Made by a program: the position numbers and the translations under genes | Source: Halobacteriales archaeon QH_10_67_13 | GTDB taxonomy: Archaea; Halobacteriota; Halobacteria; Halobacteriales; Haloarculaceae | Direction: 5' to 3' | Length of the DNA stretch: 5,227 nt | NCBI GenBank assembly: GCA_003021335.1 | Contig: PXQL01000009.1 | Location: forward strand, 24,978-30,204 | Notes under the pieces: generated by a model | Told to the model about the DNA's origin: nothing | Database searches by the model: none | Seen by the model: only the letters and a program-made list of their open reading frames with translations | Shown here: in pieces, positions 1-5,227 of the stretch | Numbering within the stretch: position 1 is the first letter of the stretch | Layout of the letters: the number at the start of each line of letters is the position of its first letter

Positions 1-249
1 TCCGACACACAGACACCACCGGTCGCCGGGATCGAGCCCCGGAAAGTCGAACTCGGGACGGGGGGTTACCAGGTCGTTGCCCCGGCGCTTGCTGTAGGTG
101 AGAAACTCTTCGGTGACGACGGCACACAGCTCGTGGCGCCCGGAATCGGACGGGAGTTGGTGACAGTACCCGTCGCGTAGATAGCCCGTCTCCGGGTCGG
201 TTCCACAGGGGGCGAGCTCGGTGCCGAGCACATTCAACTCATCGGGCAC
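1..249 (-). CDS. DUF2237 family protein, C-terminus cut off by window edge
   Basis: The reading frame gives 83 residues and continues past base 1; the family is usually about 120 residues long, so roughly the last third is missing. The match is by eye and is strong: the start reads NVLGTELAPCGTDPETGY (residues 6-23), followed by RDGYC, a CAVVTEEFL segment, SKRRGNDL, TPRPEF and GLDPGDRWCLC, the conserved order of the DUF2237 family. Cysteines at 15, 29, 42, 79 and 81 are the obvious candidates for a metal or redox site, but the family has no established function that I know of. I chose GTG at 249 because NVLGT, the first conserved block, starts five residues later; an in-frame TTG at 237 is the only close alternative. 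No signal peptide or membrane segment is visible. It lies 58 bases after the NAD kinase-phosphatase gene in the same direction. Confidence 0.88.
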   Translation of the reverse strand, partial: MPDELNVLGTELAPCGTDPETGYLRDGYCHQLPSDSGRHELCAVVTEEFLTYSKRRGNDLVTPRPEFDFPGLDPGDRWCLCVG

Positions 250-270
250 ATCCGATTTTCGGCCCCGGGG

Positions 271-278
271 TACTTTTG
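271..278 (-). promoter_or_regulatory. Weak TATA-like box for the DUF2237 gene
   Basis: Read on the minus strand, CAAAAGTA lies about 22-29 bases before the GTG at 249. That is the right distance for a leaderless haloarchaeal transcript, and it is the most A/T-rich stretch in this short gap besides a second A-run at 256-259 that is too close to the start. The match to the archaeal TATA consensus is poor. The gene could equally be read through from the gene upstream. Confidence 0.25.
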
Positions 279-307
279 TGTGTCTCCCCGGTCGCGACGG
301 CTCGGGG

Positions 308-1972
308 CTACTGGTCGAGTCGCTCGAGCAGCGAGCCGTGGAGCGCGCCGTTCGAGACCAGCAAGGGCTTATCCTCGTCGTCGGCATCGAGCTCGAACTC
401 GTAGGGTTGGTCGTCGGCGTCGGTCGCGACGCCGCCGGCCTCATCGAGGATGACGAGCCCGGCCGCGACATCCCAGGGATACGTGTCGTACTCCCAGGCG
501 GCGTCTGCGTTGCCGGCCGCGACAAAGGAGAGGTTGAGCGCGACGCTACCGACCCGGCGCACGCCGCGGGTCTGCCGGTAGAACCGCTGGAGGAACTGGC
601 CGTCGGGGTCGTAGCCGCTCAATAGCATGCTCTCGTCGAGCTGGTCGTGGTCGGTCACGCTGATCGGCGTCTCGTTCTGGTAAGCACCGCCACCGCGGAC
701 CGCGTGGTAGGTCGCCCCGGTCTCGGGGCTGTGGACGACGCCGACGACGGGCCGGTCGTCACCGTCCAGCAGCGCGATCGAGATCGAGTAGTTGGGGTTG
801 CCGTGGGCGAAGTTGCTGGTCCCGTCGACCGGATCGATCAGCCAGGTGTACTCGCCGTCCACGTCGCGGGGATCTGACTCCTCGGAGCGGACGCTGTGGC
901 CGGGGAACTCGCTCTCGATAGCGGTCCGGATGATATCGTCGGCCCGGAAGTCGGCCTCGGTAACGATGTCGGACTTGCCGGTTTTGACCTGGACGCCCGC
1001 CTTGCCCCGCAGCTCAGTGAGCATCTCGCCGGCGGACTCCGCGGCCCCGCGTGCGACCCGGCGGGCCCGCTCGAGGAACGGCTCGGCCTCTCCGTCGTCT
1101 CCCGGGGGCGACCGGGCGGCCTCTGCGTCGCGCAGCCCCCAGCCGAGCTTGCCAGCCAGCGCGCTCATGAACTCGTCGTCGTAGGAGGTCCTGACGATGT
1201 GAGCGCGGTCGTCGGCGCCGGTGATCTGCAGGACATCGCCGTCATCGGCGGTCTCGTAGTGGCGGCCGCCGTCGACGAACACGTTGACGGGGCTCTCGGG
1301 GACGACCGTGACCTCCGAGTCCTCGCTGACGACGATCGGACGGGCGCCCATCGAGTGGGTCTGCAGGGGCGTGATCTGGAGCGTGAGGTTGTCCTTGGGG
1401 TAGTGGACCGGACCGCCGGCCGACAGCGCGACGCCGGTGCTGCCGGTCGGAGTGCTGACCGCCAGGCCGGTGCCGTCGTACTGACCGACGTACTCGCCGT
1501 CGACGAACACCTGCAGCCGGGCGATCTTCCGGTCGACCGGGTTCTCCGGGGGTACCGCCTCGATCATGACCTCGTTGATTCCCACGGCGTCGAGGCCGGC
1601 GCCGGCAACCTGGACCTGCTGGCGGTCGTAGACGGTCGCGTGCCCGCGGACGACCTCGGCCATCGCATCCTCGACGTCGTCGGGACCGACCCGGGCGAGG
1701 AAGGCAAGCGTCCCGGCGTTGACGCCGAGCAGCGGGATCTGCCGGGGCGCGAACACGCGGATCCCCTCAAGGAAGGTGCCGTCGCCGCCGACGGAAACGC
1801 CGAGAGCCTCCGTGTCTGCGTAGTCTCGCTCGAGATCCCCCCCGACCTCGTAGACGGTGAGATCGACTCCCTGAGTCGTCGTCCAGGATTCGAGCGTCTC
1901 CAAGGCCTCGTCGTCCGGATCGGAGGTGAGACAGACGACCTCCTCGGTCGTCGCCAACCGGCGTCCGTGCAT
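308..1972 (-). CDS. NAD kinase fused to inositol-monophosphatase-type phosphatase (putative NADP phosphatase)
   Basis: This is a 554-residue two-domain cytoplasmic protein. Residues 1-275 are an ATP-NAD kinase (NAD + ATP to NADP). They show the GGDGT motif (62-66), GVNAGTLAFL (83-92), the NE pair (133-134) and TPTGSTGVALSAGGP (174-188). After a poor linker (about 280-296), residues 297-554 are an IMPase-family, metal-dependent phosphatase. Its metal ligands are visible: DIVTEAD (335-341), SEE (363-365), DPVDGT (380-385) and PWD (499-501). Both halves look complete. Methanocaldococcus jannaschii MJ0917 is a known fused NADP phosphatase/NAD kinase, so the phosphatase half here may act on NADP; inositol phosphate or fructose-bisphosphate are alternatives. 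The ATG at 1972 is the first possible start, because an in-frame TAA lies three codons upstream. The gene follows purNH by 67 bases in the same direction. Confidence 0.93.
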   Translation of the reverse strand: MHGRRLATTEEVVCLTSDPDDEALETLESWTTTQGVDLTVYEVGGDLERDYADTEALGVSVGGDGTFLEGIRVFAPRQIPLLGVNAGTLAFLARVGPDDVEDAMAEVVRGHATVYDRQQVQVAGAGLDAVGINEVMIEAVPPENPVDRKIARLQVFVDGEYVGQYDGTGLAVSTPTGSTGVALSAGGPVHYPKDNLTLQITPLQTHSMGARPIVVSEDSEVTVVPESPVNVFVDGGRHYETADDGDVLQITGADDRAHIVRTSYDDEFMSALAGKLGWGLRDAEAARSPPGDDGEAEPFLERARRVARGAAESAGEMLTELRGKAGVQVKTGKSDIVTEADFRADDIIRTAIESEFPGHSVRSEESDPRDVDGEYTWLIDPVDGTSNFAHGNPNYSISIALLDGDDRPVVGVVHSPETGATYHAVRGGGAYQNETPISVTDHDQLDESMLLSGYDPDGQFLQRFYRQTRGVRRVGSVALNLSFVAAGNADAAWEYDTYPWDVAAGLVILDEAGGVATDADDQPYEFELDADDEDKPLLVSNGALHGSLLERLDQ

Positions 1973-1994
1973 GCTACCGGGTTAGACAGCGGCC

Positions 1995-2003
1995 ACAAAA
2001 GTC
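1995..2003 (-). promoter_or_regulatory. Possible TATA-like box for the NAD kinase fusion gene
   Basis: On the minus strand, GACTTTTGT sits with its T-run at 25-28 bases before the ATG at 1972. This is where a haloarchaeal TATA box lies when the transcript starts at or next to the start codon. No Shine-Dalgarno sequence is present before the ATG, which fits leaderless translation. The box is only a partial match to consensus, so the gene could also be co-transcribed with purNH. Confidence 0.3.
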
Positions 2004-2039
2004 CTTCCGGGTTTGAGTCCGGTCACGGCCGTGCTCGGG

Positions 2040-3508
2040 TCAGTCGTGGCGGAAGGCCCGCTGACCGGTAAGGACCATTGCCATGTCCTGGTCGTCGGCC
2101 GCGGCGATCACCGCGTCGTCGTTTTTCGACCCGCCCGGCTGGATCACGGCCTCGATCCCGGCCTCGGCGGCCCGCTCGATGCCGTCGGGGAACGGAAAGA
2201 AGGCGTCGGATGCCATCACGGCGCCGGCAGTATCCTTGCCCTCGGCGTGTTCGTCTGCTTTCATCGCCGCCAGCCGGACCGCGTCGACCCGGGAGACCTG
2301 GCCCATGCCGACGCCGACCGTCTCCGTGCCGGCGGCGAACACGATGGCGTTCGATTTGACGTGTTTGATCGTCTGCCAGGCAAACAGCATCGTCTCGACC
2401 TGTGCGGCGGTCGGCTCGCGGTCGGTGACGATCTCGAGGTCGGCGGCGTCGAGGTGTTGGTCGTCTCGCTCCTGGTCGGGAACTCCTCGACGACGAGCAC
2501 GCGGAGGTTGTCCTTCGAGCGCAGCGTCTCGAGCGCGCCGTCTGTGTAGCCGGGCGCGACGACGACCTCCTTGAACGAGTCGATAATCTGCTCTGCGGTC
2601 GGACCGTCACACTCGCGGTTGAGCGCGACGATCCCGCCGAAGGCGCTCATCGGATCGGTCGCCAGCGCCCGCTCGTAGGCCTCCGCGATCGAGTCGGCGA
2701 CGGCACACCCGGCGGGATTGGTGTGTTTGATCACCGCCGCGGCCGGCTCATCGAACTCGGCGGCGACCGCGAGCGCCGCGTCGGCGTCGTTGTAGTTGTT
2801 GTAGGAAAGTGCCTTCGCACCCGGATTCAGCTGCTCGGCACCGACGACGCCGGCACCGGTGTCCGCGTACAGGGCGCCCGCTTGATGCGGGTTCTCTCCG
2901 TACCGAAGTTTGGACGCCCGGTCAGCTCCCGAAAAGTGTCGGTCCGGGAACCGACCACCGGCGTCGGTCTCGCCCGCGAGCGCGACAGTTTCTGCCTCGT
3001 GGTCGACCTCGACGGCGTAGACTGGCACCGGCTCCTGGGTGACGATCGGGCCCGCGTCGACCCGTTCGCGGACAACCCTGCCGTTGGCGTCGGTCGCGTC
3101 GGTGACAACGTGAACCGTACACCCAGAGACAGCGACACCGGCCGCCAGGGCGTCGTTCACGGCGCTGGTACCCGGAAACGCCGGCAGCAGCGACGGGTGG
3201 ACGTTCAGCGTCACCGGCGCGGCCTCAAGGAACGTATCGGACAACACCCGCATGTAGCCGTCGAGACAGACGAGATCGAACTCGTAGGACGCGAGCGCCT
3301 TGAGCACGCGCCGTTCGTGCTCGCGGCGGGACTCCCCGGGATCCGCCGGGACGGCCTCGGTCGGAATCGACCGGTCGGCGGCCGCTTCGAGCACCGGCGC
3401 GTCGGCCTCGTTCGCGAGAACGACCGCCACCTCTGCTCCACCCGGCGCGCGATCGGCGATATTCAATAGGTTGCGCCCCCGGTTGCTCGCCATGCCGGCG
3501 ATTCGCAT
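2040..3508 (-). pseudogene. purNH: Fused purN-purH (GAR and AICAR formyltransferases), frameshifted
   Basis: Residues 1-164 are a PurN (GAR transformylase) domain: MRIAGMASNRGRNLL at the start, LNVHPSLLPAFPG (catalytic N102, H104) and DAGPIV (D151). From LRYGENPHQ (201-209) it is the AICAR transformylase half of PurH, with NPGAKALSYNNYNDADA and the catalytic KHTNPAG (K261, H262). The bacterial IMP cyclohydrolase domain is absent, as usual in archaea. After P344 (about 2477) the frame breaks: one base is missing. The next frame continues for 145 residues ([44 protein letters not shown]) to TGA at 2040. At the break a conserved stretch (EKPLVGGRLVQ-like) also appears to be missing, about 20 residues. 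Around 3016, after VPVY, the C-terminal helical segment of PurN seems to be lost too. I chose the ATG at 3508 because PurN proteins begin here; the ATG at 3547 is in frame. The domain calls are secure; whether the damage is real or an assembly error is open. Confidence 0.8.
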
Positions 3509-3551
3509 ACCGAGTACACCGCCCGGCGAGTCCAAAGGCGTTTCCATGCCG

Positions 3552-4181
3552 TCACCCGCGGGCGACCGCACGGACCGGCGCGGCGTCGCCGCCGGCGATC
3601 GCGAGCGGAAACGCACGGACGGTCGGCCGGTCGAGGCCAGCGAGGTTCGTGAGGTTCTCGACGATTAGTCGGTCGACCCCGGGCAGCGCGCGGTGTGCGG
3701 GCAGCCCTTTCGGCCCGTTGGAACCGGCCCGTTCGGTCGGTGTCGGGTCGGGGCGGGGGCGTCGATGCCCACCGCCCACCCGCCTCGGCGCACTGCCTGG
3801 CCGCCGCCGACGAGAGGTACGGGTGCTCGCGGTACCGGTCGATCCTCAAGTGACGGTCCCAGCCCGTCCGGAGCAACTATCTCGCCGGCGTCGTCAGCCG
3901 GCAGGGTGTCCGGACCGATTGTCCCCCGGAAGCCAGTCCGGTGCAGTCGACGACTCGGGGAAAGGGAATCGCGCGGGCGGGTACGCGTCCATCATGTCGC
4001 CGTCGGACAGCACGTTGGCCGGCGCGTCGACGTGGGTGCCGGCGCGGGTATCACACTCGAACTCCGTGACGCGGTACCCGTCGGTCGCCATCGTGGCGTG
4101 GTCGGTCACCGTTGTCGGCGGGTCTTCTAGAAGCGTCCACCCGCCGGAGCGAAGCGGCTGCAAGAGATCGCGCGTGCCCAC
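3552..4181 (-). pseudogene. Cyclase-family protein (kynurenine formamidase fold), multiply frameshifted
   Basis: Pieces of one cyclase-family (metal-dependent hydrolase) gene follow each other in the right order but in changing frames. From GTG at 4181 come 76 residues to FPFPE, including DHATMATDGYRVTE and AGTHVDAP. Then VVDCTGL (from 3954), IGPDTLPADDAGEI (from 3919), LLRTGWDRHLRIDRYREHPYL (from 3876), AVGIDAPAP (around 3766), and finally TPTERAGSNG, GLPAHRALPG and LIVENLTNLAGL to TGA at 3552. This needs five frame changes, near 3955, 3925, 3877, 3775 and 3752, four of them consistent with a one-base loss and one lying in a G/C run. Signature residues have also changed: the HxGTHxDxPxH motif reads RAGTHVDAPAN (R46 and N56 replace histidines), and the early S-H pair reads LQ (7-8). 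The later histidine and glutamate (PAHR, VENL) remain. The enzyme is probably inactive. The stop lies 43 bases before purNH. Confidence 0.82.
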
Positions 4182-4209
4182 GGTCGGGAACTGAACGGCT
4201 TGACCGTGG
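4178..4209. repeat. 8-bp perfect inverted repeat over the cyclase start
   Basis: CCACGGTC (4178-4185) and GACCGTGG (4202-4209) are exact inverted copies separated by 16 bases. The GTG start of the cyclase pseudogene (4179-4181) lies inside the left arm. It could be an operator half-site pair or a hairpin in a cyclase transcript. An 8-base arm in GC-rich DNA can also arise by chance, so this is only a candidate. Confidence 0.3.
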
Positions 4210-4240
4210 CGCTCGAAGGAGGATTTATGTGGTTGGAGTA

Positions 4241-4257
4241 CCGAAAAAATATATACT
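4241..4257 (+). promoter_or_regulatory. BRE/TATA-like promoter in the divergent region, likely for prkA
   Basis: CCGAAAAAATATATACT is the only strongly AT-rich patch in the intergenic region. CGAAAA directly before TATATA resembles an archaeal BRE plus TATA box on the plus strand. A transcript would begin near 4275-4283 and leave a leader of about 80-90 bases before prkA, which is long for haloarchaea. The TATATA core is nearly symmetric and reads TATATATTTTTTCG on the other strand, so it may also once have served the cyclase gene, about 70 bases from its GTG. Assignment to prkA is an inference from position. Confidence 0.55.
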
Positions 4258-4361
4258 ATGCGAAGTACCCCTCAGCGCGTCGTGGCCGCTGCCCCGTGTG
4301 CCACGCAACAGCATGACAGGACGCCGGCCGTCGCCGGGTGTCCGTCCACGCCCGACCGACA

Positions 4362-5227
4362 ATGAGCAACCAGCGTGCCACCGTCGAAACGCTGAGTCAA
4401 GCCTACCGCGAGACGATCCCGGAGGACCTCCGCGAGGCGCGAGCGTTCGACTGGTATCTTGAGCGCGTCTACGAGGACCCGAAGATTGCCCGCAGCGCCA
4501 ACCAGCGCGTCGCGGACATGTTCGATTACTACGGGACCGAGTACGACGAGGACGCCGGCATCGTCGAGTACAAGATGGCCTCGGAGGATCCGCTGCACGA
4601 CGGCGAGAACACCTTCTACGGCGAGGTGATCCACGAGGCGATCCACCAGTTCGTCAACAAGATCAAGTCCGGTGCCCGCGGGCTCGGGCCCGAGCGCCGG
4701 ATCATGCTACTTTTGGGTCCGGTCGGGTCGGGGAAGTCGAACTTCGACGCCCAGGTACGGACGTACTTCGAGGATTATACCACCCGGGAGGCCGGACGGA
4801 TGTACACGTTCCGGTGGACGAACCTGTGTGACGTGATCCCTGACCAGGACCCGGCCGACGACACCGTTCGGTCGCCGATGAACCAGGATCCGATCGTGTT
4901 GCTCCCCACCGAACAGCGCGAGTCGGTGCTGGCCGAGGTCAACGACGCGCTCGAGGCGCCCTACACCATCCGCAACGAGCAGGCGCTGGATCCGGCGAGC
5001 GCCTTCTACATGGACCGGCTGTTGGCCCACTACGACGACGACCTCGAGGCGGTCCTTGAGAATCACGTCGAGGTGATCCGGCTGCTGGCAGACGAGAACA
5101 AGCGCCAGGCCGTCGAGACCTTCGAGCCGAAGGACAAGAAAAACCAGGACGAAACCGAGCTCACCGGCGACGTCAACTACTCGAAGATCGCGATCTACGG
5201 AGAGTCGGACCCGCGATCGTTCGATTA
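4362..5227 (+). CDS. prkA: PrkA-type AAA+ serine protein kinase, N-terminal part only
   Basis: The frame is open for 288 residues from the ATG and runs off the right edge; full-length family members are about 650-750 residues. This part is the AAA_PrkA ATPase domain. It shows YEDPKIARSANQRVADMFDYYG (36-57, family-specific), FYGEVIHEAIHQFVN (85-99), the Walker A loop GPVGSGKS (119-126, Lys125), RMYTFRWTNL (146-155), NQDPIVLLP (174-182), FYMDRLLAHYD (215-225) and DETELTGDVNYSKIAIYG (263-280). The C-terminal kinase-like domain would follow outside the window. PrkA/YeaG proteins are cytoplasmic serine kinases linked to stress or nutrient limitation; in haloarchaea prkA genes commonly sit in pairs beside DUF444 (YeaH) and SpoVR genes, so those are expected to the right. 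I chose the ATG at 4362 because homologous sequence begins just after it; an in-frame GTG at 4338 is less likely, and the frame closes upstream at TGA 4314. It is transcribed divergently from the cyclase-purNH block. Confidence 0.93.
   Translation, partial: MSNQRATVETLSQAYRETIPEDLREARAFDWYLERVYEDPKIARSANQRVADMFDYYGTEYDEDAGIVEYKMASEDPLHDGENTFYGEVIHEAIHQFVNKIKSGARGLGPERRIMLLLGPVGSGKSNFDAQVRTYFEDYTTREAGRMYTFRWTNLCDVIPDQDPADDTVRSPMNQDPIVLLPTEQRESVLAEVNDALEAPYTIRNEQALDPASAFYMDRLLAHYDDDLEAVLENHVEVIRLLADENKRQAVETFEPKDKKNQDETELTGDVNYSKIAIYGESDPRSFD

Noticed and set aside
250..307. Rho-independent-like terminator after the NAD kinase fusion
   Set aside because: On the minus strand the gap has G/C-rich patches but no clear stem followed by a T-run, the usual archaeal signal.
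1977..2016. Direct repeat CCGGGTTAGA / CCGGGTTTGA spaced 30 bases, the second copy resembling a tRNA T-arm loop
   Set aside because: The surrounding bases do not fold into a tRNA, the stem does not extend beyond CCGG, and two imperfect 10-base copies are weak evidence for an attachment or regulatory site.
896..2071. A 391-codon open frame on the plus strand
   Set aside because: It is antisense to the NAD kinase fusion, whose motifs are clear. Long antisense frames are expected in GC-rich DNA with third-position G/C bias, and the translation shows no family resemblance.
2470..2490. Programmed ribosomal frameshifting in purNH
   Set aside because: There is no slippery heptamer or evident downstream hairpin, and the apparent loss of conserved residues at the same place fits a deletion better.
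2013..2574. Plus-strand open frames of 163-178 codons over the purH 3' half
   Set aside because: They mirror the PurH coding region in other frames and give arginine/serine- or valine/glycine-rich translations without motifs.
4707..5066. A 119-codon minus-strand frame within prkA
   Set aside because: It is antisense to the clearly recognised PrkA ATPase domain and looks like no known protein.

Overview
The window comes from a halophilic archaeon of the class Halobacteria. The DNA is very GC-rich, the intact proteins are strongly acidic, starts lack ribosome binding sites and often have an A/T patch about 25-30 bases upstream (leaderless style), and every recognisable gene matches a haloarchaeal family. 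The window holds four minus-strand genes and one plus-strand gene. No rRNA, tRNA, CRISPR array, insertion sequence or attachment site is visible.

Reading the minus strand in its direction of transcription (right to left): a broken cyclase-family gene (kynurenine formamidase fold, 3552-4181); a fused purN-purH gene for the two formyl-transfer steps of purine synthesis (2040-3508), which carries a frameshift and apparently lacks conserved segments; an intact fusion of NAD kinase with an inositol-monophosphatase-type phosphatase (308-1972); and the start of a DUF2237 gene (1-249) that runs off the left edge. Gaps are 43, 67 and 58 bases, so all four lie in one co-directional block, possibly with internal promoters. 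On the other side of a 180-base divergent intergenic region, prkA (AAA+ serine protein kinase) begins at 4362 and runs off the right edge. An AT-rich BRE/TATA-like element at 4241-4257 probably drives it.

The main biological points are these. (1) NAD kinase and a putative NADP phosphatase, which would have opposing reactions, are joined in one polypeptide. (2) GAR and AICAR formyltransferases are joined in one polypeptide without an IMP cyclohydrolase domain, as expected in archaea. (3) Damage is concentrated between about 2475 and 3960: five frame changes in the cyclase gene plus altered metal-site residues, and in purNH one frame change and two apparent losses of conserved segments. The flanking genes are clean. 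This is either real gene decay or a locally poor assembly, and the substitutions in the cyclase favour decay. I found no evidence of an undescribed multi-gene system. The window looks like housekeeping DNA with two damaged genes.
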